Positions 33,991-44,937 of a stretch of 64,000 nucleotides of DNA are shown here, in pieces (positions within the stretch are counted from its first letter, which is position 1; each line of letters begins with the position of its first letter). The DNA comes from Marisa cornuarietis. Lineage: Eukaryota > Mollusca > Gastropoda > Architaenioglossa > Ampullariidae. Made by a program: the position numbers and the translations under genes. The notes below the pieces were generated by a model. That model was not told the origin of the DNA and did no database searches. It saw only the letters and a list, made by a program, of their open reading frames with translations. Where the stretch lies: NCBI GenBank assembly GCA_004794655.1, contig SMMW01000125.1, forward strand, positions 1,964,608 through 2,028,607, given 5' to 3'.

Positions 33991-34145
33991 ACACTATTCT
34001 ATGTCTATGTGCTGTGTGTGTGTGTGTGTGTTCGTGTGTGTGTGTGCACACTATTCTATGTCTATGTGCTGTGTGTGTGTGTGTGTGTGTGTGAGTGTGT
34101 ACACTATTCTATGACTATGTGCTGTATGTGTGACTGTGTGTGTTG
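31770..34145. repeat. Compound GT satellite 3' of NSH copy 2
   Basis: 2.4 kb of GT-rich units carrying GCACACTATTCTATGTATTG, later GCACACTATTCTATGTCTAT plus GTGCTGTG. Starts 36 bp after the stop codon. All poly-CV frames here are repeat translation. Confidence 0.95.
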
Positions 34146-34149
34146 TAGT

Positions 34150-34275
34150 TGATAAAATAAATTTTAAGCAAATTAACCGAGGCTGAACTTTTAAAAAATG
34201 AAAACAAGTGCATTTCACATGTTGGCAGACGAGCCGATCCAAAGACATCCACGGGCCGTAGTTTGCCCACCCCTG
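34150..34275. mobile_element. hAT-like element terminus (fragment)
   Basis: Ends GGGCCGTAGTTTGCCCACCCCTG at 34275, which read in reverse (CAGGGGTGGGCAAACTACGG) is a common hAT terminal sequence. The other end is missing, apparently replaced by the GT satellite. Confidence 0.55.
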
Positions 34276-34279
34276 GTGT

Positions 34280-35185
34280 AGACTTGTAGACTAATGACAA
34301 CTGCCACGTACACTGCAAGTCCCATAAACAAGCAGAAGTGCACTTTCTTTCTGTTAACACCTATAAAGGTACCCCGCGTTCCCCGCTAAATATAGTCATC
34401 ATACATCACTGCTACTGGTCCATCTTTTGCTGTCACTTCCAATGTGTTTAAATTGGCTCTCTGCTCCATTTTATATTGCATACATTGTCTACAATGAAAC
34501 ACGTTAGTCGCTATGCTTACCTAGTTATCTATATGTACAGAGTGCATGCCCTCGAGTTGTTTGGGTTATCACCAGACATGTTACACTAAATCCTGATTCA
34601 AATAAAGTTTGTACCATGTGCTTTTTTTCATTTCTTCGCCTTTAGGTTTAATTGTTGCAGAAATGTTTAATATATTCATTGTTGCCAGTTTGAAATATGT
34701 TAAAATCTGATAATCTGAAACTGTTGATGTTAATCTTGTTGATGCACTGTTTAATACAATATTTTTTTTACTGCTTATGCATCTTTTGGGACCATGTGAC
34801 AAGACATATTTTTATAAAATTTGTTTTACTAAATCCATATTCTATATATAACTTCTCATGTGTATTTGATGACACTTTGATGATTTAGTTTTAAATTTCT
34901 CCATACAATGGCATGTAGATACCTAATCACAATCCCAAAGCACATGTCTACATGGTTAGTCACTTAGTAATCTGGGTCCTTTTCCTATCCCTCGTAATGC
35001 AAAGTCAAGGTTGAATCAACTATAATTCCCATCAAATGCAGCCGTTCCATGTTTGCAGCATCAACAGCTTTTCATGCATGTGTCTGCCAATCTGCACAGT
35101 TAATTTGTGTACACTTTACAATCATTGGAGCTTTATTATTCATCGTTATTACCTTTAAAAGTTCACAACATGAAGCAGGCCACAT
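34280..35185. other. AT-rich spacer, no gene seen
   Basis: No splice-bounded open frame or motif is recognised. Confidence 0.4.
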
Positions 35186-35190
35186 TTTGT

Positions 35191-35330
35191 GGTTGGTGGC
35201 GCAGTGGCTAAAGTGCCTGTCACCAAGCCTGTGAGATTGCATGTTGTGTTTGTATCTGGGCTCCAAAAAGTGACACCTGTTTATAGGGCTGACCATCAGT
35301 GGTTTTCTCTGGGTACTCAGTTTCCTCTAC

Positions 35331-35384
<54 letters not shown>

Positions 35385-35562
35385 GCCAGCTAGAAGGAGA
35401 CTAAGTGAGATATCTATGATTTGATTAAAAATGAGTGAAATTGTAAGACACATGTGATGCCTACTGATAAGTGTGTGTTCATGCAATTTCATGTATGTCA
35501 TTGCCTTGAGCCTGCCTTTGTTGGTGGGATAGGGTGCTGTATAAAAGTTAGTATTATTATTT
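35191..35562 (+). mobile_element. tRNA-related SINE, second family, with internal (GT)n
   Basis: GGTTGGTGGCGCAGTGGCTA (A-box-like), GCCTGTCACCAAGCCTGTGA, TTTTCTCTGGGTACTCAGTT (a core common in invertebrate SINEs) and a tail with GCTGTATAAAAGTTAGTATT. A (GT)n expansion at 35333-35384 sits inside it. A relative lies at 61170-61375. Confidence 0.65.
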
Positions 35563-36540
35563 TGTTTTTATGGAAAAAATTATATGCCATTGACCATTGA
35601 TATGTGTGTATGTGTGCAATATTGATGTGTCTGCATGTGTGCAACAGACAAAAAAGAAACCCCAGACACAAACATTATCTTAACAACTTTGATTAGCTAT
35701 TGAACAATAGAGATCTGCACAGACATTACAACAGCCTTCACAGAGTAAATATTTGATGGAAAAAAGGTGAAGTTGCTTCTGGCATTAATCTATTTTATTA
35801 GCAATAGTCATTGTCACCATCATCTTATGTAGTTCTGTATCACACTGAATAAAAGAAGCTTATATCATGAAGTATCATAAGAACTCTGTGACAGTAAAAA
35901 CAATGTTAATTACAAAGCATAATACTGTATATTACAATTTGCAAATATGCACCAGCAAATAATACTGTGTGTATCAATCATGCAAAGTTTGTCAACCATT
36001 TCAAATTAAACAACACCTATGCACATGAAGCTTTGCACTCTTATATAACACAATGCACCTGAGAACTACATTAGTGACTTCAAATGGGTAAAAGGTGAGA
36101 AGGTCAGAAGACACAATCAAAACTGGTTGAGTTCATCAATGAGAAAGAGAAACATGAAACATGTAAGTGCATGATAATTCCACATTCCATTTGTTATGCA
36201 ACCATTTCTGTGTTATGCTATGACTGCTATACTGTACTTTCATTACTTCATACAACAGTCAAGTGGTGCAATCTGGTGTTTTGGCCATGTTGTCTGGCAC
36301 GACACTGTGTGTTAAGGCACATGGGTGGGGGGGACCCCATAATAAACAGAGGAAGAACTGCATGGCTTGAGACATAAAGGACTGGTGGTTCCACACAGGA
36401 CCTGTTCACCAAGGCTCAAGACAGGCCGAAGTGACAAACTTTGTCAACCACGACATCCATCTACACTGTAGTTGTTCTCAATGACCAGAAGCAGTAGACA
36501 AACATAAATCGTTCGTCAACTGGTACCAGTCAAGGGATTG
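35563..36540. other. AT-rich spacer, no gene seen
   Basis: No motif or splice-bounded exon is recognised. Confidence 0.4.
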
Positions 36541-36544
36541 CGAT

Positions 36545-37200
36545 TTATGATGATTGTGACGAAATATATCGGGTAGAAGGGTCTGGACTAATCAGCTCGA
36601 GGTGAAGGGGACACTCTGCTGGCTCGCTTTACCCACTTTTGGCCTCTCACACCTAATCACCCGCTATCCGCACGTTCACACGCGTACACACTGGCAACCA
36701 CGTTCACCCCCATGTGCACACACAACCGACAACACAGTTGTACAACATAAAATAGAAATAAAACAAAATCAAGAAGCCGGTATAGTTGACATGGACAGCA
36801 TCAGATATATGCACACAGTATACATGCGATCGGACACGCTGTCTGTTCCTGACCACCAGTCCTCGAAGACAATCTCGAACTGTTTCAACCTTTCTCGCTG
36901 GGTGGTCCACGGAACACACACAGTGCTCCTGACGAACTCGCGCAGTCCTCCTCCACCCGCGGTATCGACTGTTTCCTATGGTCTGATACCTCGGGAACTC
37001 TGTCCCCAGACCTCCGGGACTCTATCGTAGGTGTAGTCCTGTCTCTTGAGACCCGTCGCCTTCACTCACGCGGATGCGTGCGCTCTTGCTTCAGAGCGGG
37101 CGATCTTCCTCTCCCTTTCGAGCTGTCCTCCGTGATCTTATTATCACACCCCTAGACCACAGTGGTGCTGGCTGGTGGAAATACGGATCACTAGCAGGTA
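36545..37200. repeat. Dispersed repeat, copy 2 (inverted relative to 27860-28600)
   Basis: Reverse complement of this interval aligns with 27860-28600, including the TGTGATAA and CGTCACAA ends. Similarity is moderate and indels are common, so the pair is older than the NSH duplication. Confidence 0.7.
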
Positions 37201-37206
37201 GGTTAC

Positions 37207-37208
37207 CA

Positions 37209-37258
<50 letters not shown>

Positions 37259-37745
37259 CCATTTGTAATGCGCAGGTATCCATTCAGAAGAATGCTCATT
37301 GCGCAGCAAAAACAGAATAAATAAAAAATAAGAAAAAAATAAAGTAAATAAATAGATAAACACCAGGAAAGTAAAAAATAAAGACACAAGTGTTGCTTGG
37401 TTGTTTAGGTTTAAGTCTGTCTTAAATAAAGAGATGGGTCTTCAGTCTTTTTCGAAACGTGGTTGGTGAGGTGATGGTGGACAGTGACGATGGCAGAGCA
37501 TTCCACAGTTTAGGTGCCGTGTTTGTGAAGGCCGTGGCTCCAGTGTCTTCTTGTTTGTGTCTTCCACTGCAGGGAGACAGAAGCGTGACTGGGAGCCAGA
37601 GCGCAGACCACGTGACGGCTGGTAAGGAGGAACTACCTCTTGTAAATAGTCAGGGGCAGTTTTAAACATGCAGGACTGTGCAATGCACATAGCTAATAGC
37701 AGCATCAACATCATAGATACTGGGACTTCTTTCCATAACAACTAA
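37207..37745. repeat. (GAT)n-associated dispersed repeat, copy 1
   Basis: (GAT)n followed by CCATTTGTAATGCGCAGGTA, AGAATGCTCATTGCGCA, then TTTCGAAACGTGGTTGGTGA and AACTACCTCTTGTAAATAGT. Almost the same sequence recurs at 53545-53885, and its first 65 bp at 39326-39395. Probably a retroposon end; the family was not identified. Confidence 0.7.
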
Positions 37746-38935
37746 TGTCAACATCAACATCATACACACTGGGTCTTTACACAACAACTACTATCAACAT
37801 CAACATCATACACACTGGGTCTTTACACAACAACTACTATCAACATCAACGTCATACACACTGGGTCTTGTTTACACAACAACTACTATCAACAACGTCA
37901 TACACACTGGGTCTTTACACAACAACTACTATCAACTCAACGTCATACACACTGGGTCTTTACACAACAACTACTATCAACATCAACGTCATACACACTG
38001 GGTCTTGTTTACACACTATCAACATCAACGTCATACACACTGGGTCTTTACACAACAACTACTATCAACATCAACGTCATACCCACTGGGTCTTTACACA
38101 ACAACTACTATCAACATCAACGTCATACACACTGGGTCTTTACACAACAACTACTATCAACATCAACATCATACACACTGGGTCTTTACACAACAACTAC
38201 TATCAACATCAACATCATACACACTGGGTCTTGTTTACACAACAACTACTATCAACATCAACGTCATACACACTGGGTCTTGTTTACACAACTACTATCA
38301 ACATCAACGTCATACACACTGGGTCTTTACACAACAACTACTATCAACATCAACGTCATACCCACTGGGTCTTGTTTACACAACAACTACTATCAACATC
38401 AACAGCATACACACTGGGTCTTTACACAGCAACTACTATCAACATCAACGTCATACACACTGGGTCTTTACACAGCAACTACTATCAACATCAACGTCAT
38501 ACACACTGGGTCTTTACACAGCAACTACTATCAACATCAACGTCATACACACTGGGTCTTTACACAGCAACTACTATCAACATCAACGTCATACACACTG
38601 GGTCTTTACACAGCAACTAGTGTCAACATCAACGTCATACACACTGGGTCTTTACTAAGCAAGTAGTGTCAACATCAACGTCATACACACTGGGTCTTTA
38701 CACAGCAACTAGTGTCAACATCAACGTCATACACACTGGGTCTTTACACAACAACTACTATCAACATCAACGTCATACACACTGGGTCTTTACACAACAA
38801 CTACTATCAACATCAACGTCATACACACTGGGTCTTGTTTACACAACAACTACTATCAACATCAACATCATACACACTGGGTCTTTACACAGCAACTAGA
38901 GTCAACATCAGCATCATACACACAGGCTTCTATTT
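37745..38935. repeat. 46-bp minisatellite, ~25 units
   Basis: The unit is CTATCAACATCAACGTCATA, then CACACTGGGTCTTTACACAA plus CAACTA. A 50-bp variant adds GTTT after GGTCTT. Because 46 is 1 modulo 3, the array is open in all three + frames, which creates apparent proteins of up to 291 residues that I reject. Confidence 0.95.
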
Positions 38936-39020
38936 ACACAAGTAAAATCAACATTATAAACATATAAAACGTATATACATAAACATACTCACGTACATTG
39001 TACATATATAAACATATCGC

Positions 39021-39023
<3 letters not shown>

Positions 39024-39090
<67 letters not shown>
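39024..39090. repeat. (GT)n microsatellite
   Basis: About 33 uninterrupted GT units. Confidence 0.95.
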
Positions 39091-39091
<1 letters not shown>

Positions 39092-39325
39092 TACACACGT
39101 GTACATTGTATTGTTGTGTGAGTGTATGTTTATGCCATGTTTCTATCAACGTGTGAGGGGGTATAAGGGTAGCACGTGTGAATATTTCTGACCTGATGTG
39201 TGGTGCGGGTCATGTGTTCGAGTTTTACAATCAGTTGCATATTCCCAGCGGTTGAGTCACCTTCACCCCAAAGCGAGTACTTTGTGTGTGTAGCCTAGTT
39301 AACATAAATTATCTTATTTAGCATG

Positions 39326-39520
39326 ATGATGATGATGTCCATTTGTAATGCGCAGGTATCCATTTGGAAGAATGCTCATTGCGCAACCTGTTGACATGAA
39401 GGGAATTAAAACATGAATAGGGAACATGGTGGTCAGCGCTGTCCCCTAGGACCCAAGATTCGAGGAAGTCAGCCAAGACAGGGCTAAAGGAAGTAATAAC
39501 AGTGTATAAAAAAACCAAGC
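39326..39520. repeat. (GAT)n-associated dispersed repeat, short copy
   Basis: Shares the TCCATTTGTAATGCGCAGGT and GAATGCTCATTGCGCA core with 37207 and 53545, then diverges. Confidence 0.6.
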
Positions 39521-39822
39521 CAAATAATAACTGTCACTTCCACTGGTGTGTGTAGTGGGTCTGAAGCCATTACAGTGTGGAATAAAGGGTTGCAGACCTG
39601 CTGACTGTTCCTGCCTTTGTTGGAGTGGGTGTTGGAAGTTTGTTGTTACTGAGACACACCGAAAGACCTCACCACTCGACTACAAAACATTGAATGTACC
39701 CTCTAGTACAGACAGGGTACAGAATGATGTTGGTGAGGGACACTTGTCGTCTTTGACCAAACAATGGTTTACAAAATGATAAGTTATATCTTGTTGATGA
39801 TGATTTAGAGTACTTCAGTAGC

Positions 39823-40018
39823 CACGACCGTCACCTCCACCAACGGCTGCACAACATCACCCTGCCTGCAGTGGAGAGACGTGCTGGTGTTGGACATGTA
39901 TACAGTTAGTGACAACTCGGGTATGGTGGAGGCGTTTAAAGAAGCGGGTATCCCAGTGCGGGTGATGAAGGATGATGACATCGAGGACGTGGTTGTCTCC
40001 TGGTGACGACAAACTGAT
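39823..40018 (+). pseudogene. NSH copy 3: last-exon relic with in-frame loss of motifs V/VI
   Basis: Matches copy 2 exon 8 from the Thr-rich start through RDVLVLD, GIPVRVMKDDDIEDV, then jumps directly to VVSW and TGA. About 138 bp (46 codons: motif V, the linker and motif VI) are gone without a frameshift. The post-stop sequence GACGACAAACTGATGGTCAT is shared with copy 2, and a GT satellite follows in both. No other NSH exon is seen nearby. Confidence 0.75.
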
Positions 40019-40044
40019 GGTCATCTGACGTCATCACCTCGCGT

Positions 40045-41760
40045 GTGTGTGTGTGTGTGTGTGTATTGCTGTGTGTATGTGTGTGTGTGTGTGCACACTA
40101 TTCTATGTATTGCTGTGTGTGTGTGTGTCTGTGTGACTGGGTGTGTGTTTGTGCACACTATTCTATGTATTGCTGTGTGTGTATGACTGTGTGTGTACAC
40201 ACTATTCTGTGTCTATAATACTGTGTGTGTGTGTGTGTGAGAAATTACACACTATTCTATGTCTATGTGCTGTGTGTGTGTGTGTGACTGTGTGTATATG
40301 ACTGTGTGTGTGATTGTGCACACTATTGTATGTATTGCTCTGTGTGTGTGTTAGTGTGTGTGTATGACTGTCTGTGTGAGTGTGCACACTACTCTATGTC
40401 TATGTGCTGCGTGTGTGTGTGTGTGTGTGTCTATGTGTTGTGTGTGTGAGTGTGTACACACTATTCTATGTATTGCTGTGCGTTTGTGTGTGTGTGCACA
40501 CTATTCTATGTATTGCTGTGTGTGTGTGCACGCTATTCTATGTATTGCTGTGTGTGTGTGTGTGTGCACACTATTCTATGTATTGCTGTGTGTGTGTGCA
40601 CACTATTCTATGTATTGCTGTGTGTGTGTGTGCACACTATTCTATGTATTGCTGTGTGTGTGTGTGTACACTATTCTATGTATTGCTGTGTGTGTGTGCA
40701 CACTATTCTATGTATTGCTGTGTGTGTGTGTGTGTACACTATTCTATGTATTGCTGTGTGTGTGTGTGCACACTATTCTATGTATTCCTGTGTGTGTGTG
40801 TGTGTGCACACTATTCTATGTATTGCTCTGTGTGTGTGTGTGTGTGCACACTATTCTATGTATTGCTGTGTGTGTGTGTGCACACTATTCTATGTATTGC
40901 TGTGCGTGTGTGTGTGTGCACACTATTCTGTGTATTGCTCTGTGTGTGTGTGACTGGGTGTGTGCTTGTGCACACTATTCTATGTATTGCTGTGTGTGTG
41001 TGACTGTGTGTGTGTGTACACACTATTCTGTGTATATGTGACTGTGTGTGTGTGAGTGTACACACTATTCTGTGTCTATGTGACTGTGTGTGTGAGTGTA
41101 CACACTATTCTGTGTCTATGTGACTGTGTGTGTGTGTGAGTGTACACACTATTCTATGTCTATGTGCTGTGTGTGTGTGTGTGTGTGACTGTGTGTATAT
41201 GACCGTGTGTGTGCTTGTGCACACTATTCTATGTATTGCTGTGTGTGTATGACTGTGTGTGTGTGTGTGTGTGTACACACTATTCTGTGTCTATGTGACT
41301 GTGTGTGTGTGAGAGAGTGTACACACTATTCTATGTCTATGTGCTGTGTGTTTGTGACTGTGTGTATATGACTGTGTGTGTGATTGTGCACACTACTCTA
41401 TGTCTATGTGCTGCGTGTGTGTGTGTGTGTGTCTATGTGTTGTGTGTGTGTGAGTGTGTACACACTATTCTATGTCTATGTGCTGTGTGTGTGTGAGTGT
41501 GTACACACTATTCTATGTCTATGTGCTGTGTGTGTGTGTTTCCTATGGCCACCTTTGAATGTTGCTTGCGTTGAGATTATTCTACTTGTATTACAAACTG
41601 TGTGTGTGTGACTCTGTGTGTGTGACTGTGTGTGTGTTCACACTATTCTATGGCTGTGTGTGTGTGTATGACTGTGTGTGTGTGTCCACAATATTCTATG
41701 TCTATGTGCTGTGCTATGTGTGTGTGTGTGTGTGTGTGTCCTATGGCCACCTTTGAATGT
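40045..41760. repeat. Compound GT satellite 3' of NSH copy 3
   Basis: Same composition as at 9.3 and 31.8 kb. It includes a run of about 10 near-regular units of GCACACTATTCTATGTATTG plus CTGTGTGTGTGTGT (40490-40990), and a 64-bp direct repeat (CCTATGGCCACCTTTGAATG) at 41540 and 41739. Confidence 0.95.
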
Positions 41761-41799
41761 TGTTTGTGTTGAGATTATTCTACTTGTATTACAAACTGT

Positions 41800-43345
41800 G
41801 TGATCACGTGACATGAAATATTTTATCATGATGACTATTACTCCTCAGTCAACTTGTTTGACTGTTGATGTGTTGTCATGTGCAGTGTCAGTGAGTAGAC
41901 ATTATTATACACAAACTCACTGTGTGCACTGACAGGACATCATGTCACATGTTGCTCACTCAGTCTGTGCTTGAACATCCCATCATGATGAGCTGAGTTT
42001 GGTCTGTGTCAACCCAGGTGTCAGACTCTATTCTGACAACACAAGTCACAGTGGAAGTTGTTGTTGTCAATCTACCACAAACAGTTGTCAACATAGTCTT
42101 GAGAATAAATACAACTATGATATGCTGACATCAGCACTCTGCGTGTTGGATGATTGTCAAGACAAACACTACCACCTACACACTCTCTCTCTCTCTCGCC
42201 TACATGCATGCATTTCATAAACAGAAAGAACAGAAGGACAAGTGCAAAGCACGTGTTTGAAATCATCTTCCATTGCATGTTGTGATTTCTAGGAAAACAA
42301 CTCACCACTAGAAATATCTGGCAACCATTGTGTCCCGTGGTAAGCCATGAGACTGCACATCACCTTCTTCATCATCTTCATCATCCAACTCATGATAAGG
42401 AAGAAGCTTGCAGCATAAACTCTCAGTGCTACCATCAAGTGCATGACAGGTGACAAGCTAAATCATGTGGCGGCAGTCAGTGTTGTTGTCTCTTGTATCA
42501 AGTCAAACAGACAATTAACCTATCGACTCCCCGGAATCGAACTCGAACATTCAGCTCAGTGTCGTTACAAAGTTGTAAGTCACTAGTGTCAAGGTAGCTT
42601 CCCACAAACATTCCTATAGTCAGACTGGTGTCCGGCCTGATAGGGTTTGTTGAAATCTACAGAAGTATATAGACTATAGGTCTTAGTACACATTATCTCT
42701 TAATAACTGATGTCAACTATTCTGTCAACAGAGCATAACAACAAGCTATCCCTTCAAACTGTAACCTGAGTTGTCTGTGCCTGCCTGGTCCCCTTTTATG
42801 TTTGACAGAGTCAGGGAAGCTGCCACATACTAGAAATCTTCAACAGAGTCGCCCTGTTGAGGTCGGCATGTCACGTGTCACTGGTCAAGATTCATAGTCG
42901 CCCGCCTTGACCACCCTGTCAGGCCGTTATCAGCTGCGGTGGTCACTTGACCAGCGGACGGTTGAGGGTCCCACACAAACTTACTGAAGTTTTCTACAAG
43001 TCTATCTGGCGATTTAAACATCACTTTGCTGACATATGACGACTGTCAGCCGCGGACCACCTGACTTATGTCGGACAACACTTTGAGAACCAATGAGCTA
43101 GTCCACCTCCTTCCTGGATTTTCTTTTGGTCGGGACGATCCTCCTCTGTATCTGTCTTCCTCTAAACAAGGTTGATAGAAATAGGCGAGAGTTGTGTCCC
43201 CTGACATCTGAAGCCTGTTGTGCATTCCTGGGTGTTACCAACAATCCTAAGAAGTTATTGACAAGCGGACACATTGTTATGTATGTTGTAGTCAAAACAT
43301 TTTGATGATATATTTCATTTAACCTCTCAGGGTTTCTTAAAATCA
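41800..43345. other. Spacer, no gene seen
   Basis: A possible B-box-like CCGGAATCGAACTCGAAC on the minus strand at 42530-42550 is too isolated to call a tRNA or SINE. Confidence 0.4.
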
Positions 43346-43349
43346 AATT

Positions 43350-43470
43350 TGTTGTGTGTGTGTGCGCGCGCGCGTGTGTGTGTGTGTGTGTGTTTGTGTG
43401 TACGTGCGTTGTGTGTGTGTGTGTGTGTGTTGTCTTCTTTCTCTCTCTCGGTCTCTCTCTCTGGGGTGTA
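43350..43470. repeat. (GT)n/(CG)n and (TC)n tracts
   Basis: GT run with an internal GCGCGCGCGC, a Z-DNA-prone composition, followed by TCTC-rich sequence up to the solo LTR. Confidence 0.85.
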
Positions 43471-43491
43471 GGGGTATACCTTTCTTTATAT

Positions 43492-44365
43492 TGTAGCGGG
43501 AGCGCTAGACAGCTTTTACCGCTGACGGTGCTTTCTCTCTTCCACCCTGCACCCCCTTCCACCCCACGCTTGGTCGAGTGGAGCATCGCGAGGCAGGCTG
43601 ACCGCACAACGGGTGACGTAGCACCCAGCTACTTCGGTATAAATACCAGAGAAAAGTCAGTCTCTGGACCTGCTTGTCGAAAGACGACTGGACCAGGCTG
43701 AAAAGCACTCTTGTCCCCCACCCCCTTCTCTCTACCCACTCAGAGTACGAGAGGTACCTGTTTGCCGAAAGGCGACTGCATGGCCAGGCTGAAAAGCACT
43801 CTCATCACTCAACCCCCTCTTTCCCCCACCCAAGGGAGTTAGGTGTTAGGATTTAGCTAGGTAGGTTAGTTAGGATAGGGATACTAGTAGTTATAGGTGT
43901 AAATTATGTAAATAAATTTATGTCTTTGAACTTACTTATCTGAGAAAGTGTCTTAGTCCGTATGCTAGCGTGATGTATGTGTCCTCGTCGTGTGAACGAA
44001 ATGAATGAGAATCGGCAGAGAGAAAGAAATTGTGTCGTCCGTGGTAATCGTGTCGAGCAGCAGAACACACACGAAGATCAAGGAGCTGAGAGATACACCG
44101 CAGAGAACACACTTTTGTTTAGAGGCAAGCAGGGTTTTTTGTGGACTCCAAGGTCGGCTGAGTGCGGGTGCCGTAGATGGAAAAAAAAAACACAACGCGA
44201 GGCAGTATATGAGACAAGGCACCCGACTAACGAGAGCCAGAACTTTAGAAAGAAAGTTCTCCTGTGAACTTTCGTCCTCTCCCCTGGGACAAGAAAGAGG
44301 AAGGGACTGATTTATGGCGCTAGGGCAGTGTAGAGTGAGCGTAGCGACCGGTCAGTCCGGTTACA
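43492..44365 (+). mobile_element. Solo LTR (874 bp) with 4-bp target duplication
   Basis: Begins TGTAGCGGGAGCGC and ends CCGGTTACA, a TG...CA element with partly inverted ends. It is flanked by ATAT on both sides (43488-43491 and 44366-44369). Internally, GGTATAAATACC at about 43637 is a TATA box and TAAATAAATTTATGTC near 43909 could be the polyadenylation signal, so the sense strand is +. The copy A spacer at 10 kb lacks it. The family (Gypsy-like by duplication length) is inferred. Internal ORFs are not credible genes. Confidence 0.72.
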
Positions 44366-44485
44366 ATATTTGTTTATCTCTCACTCTTTTTATCTTACGG
44401 GTGCATCTCTTGTACTTCTTTTTATTTCTCTCCGTTTTCCTTCTCTCTCTCAGTCTCTCTCTCACTCTCTTCCTACTTTCTCTCT

Positions 44486-44937
44486 GTGACAGTTGAGGAA
44501 AACGTAAAGGGAGTGAAAATACCGACTGCAATAGTCCTTCACATGTACAACAGAAAAACAATGTATAATAATATAGTCTACCACATAAAATATAGTACAC
44601 GGTATAAACATTAAATTATAAACACATTCAAATTAGGATAAGTTACACCAAGCATAACCCAGTTTGTCCACAGAAGCACAGAAGCGTGAAGCGGTTACAC
44701 TTTTGAGACATTGTCACACTTCACATTAAGGGGAAGTAAGCACTGAATGGTAAGTGACTGATAAAACCTAGAGTTGTCGTCCTTATTTCACTTCAATTGT
44801 TTCTGTTAAACCTGCCTGATCTCACCTTGAACTGGCTGAGCCTTGACCTATTGAACCTCAGCAAAAGTATTAGTCAACAAAATGTTGAAAGGGTTGGGCT
44901 GTCTTCTAGCCTCTAATTCAGCCAGAGTTTTGTGAGC
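44486..44937. repeat. Spacer duplication, copy B, left part
   Basis: Matches 10034-10485 closely, ending at TTTTGTGAGC where copy A continues GAGGTCCAG. Confidence 0.88.

Noticed and set aside
31863..34152. Cys/Val-rich and Thr/His-rich proteins across GT arrays (also at 9.5, 40.4 and 41.3 kb)
   Set aside because: (GT)n and (CA)n read as CV, TH or SV repeats; no gene evidence.
37745..38945. Open frames of 291, 217 and 128 codons
   Set aside because: They are translations of one 46-bp minisatellite cycling through three frames, with no splice sites or start context.
42520..42590. B-box-like sequence on the minus strand
   Set aside because: Only one box is visible and there is no A box at the correct distance.
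43977..44310. Basic open frames around 44.0-44.3 kb
   Set aside because: They lie within a solo LTR defined by TG...CA ends and ATAT flanks.
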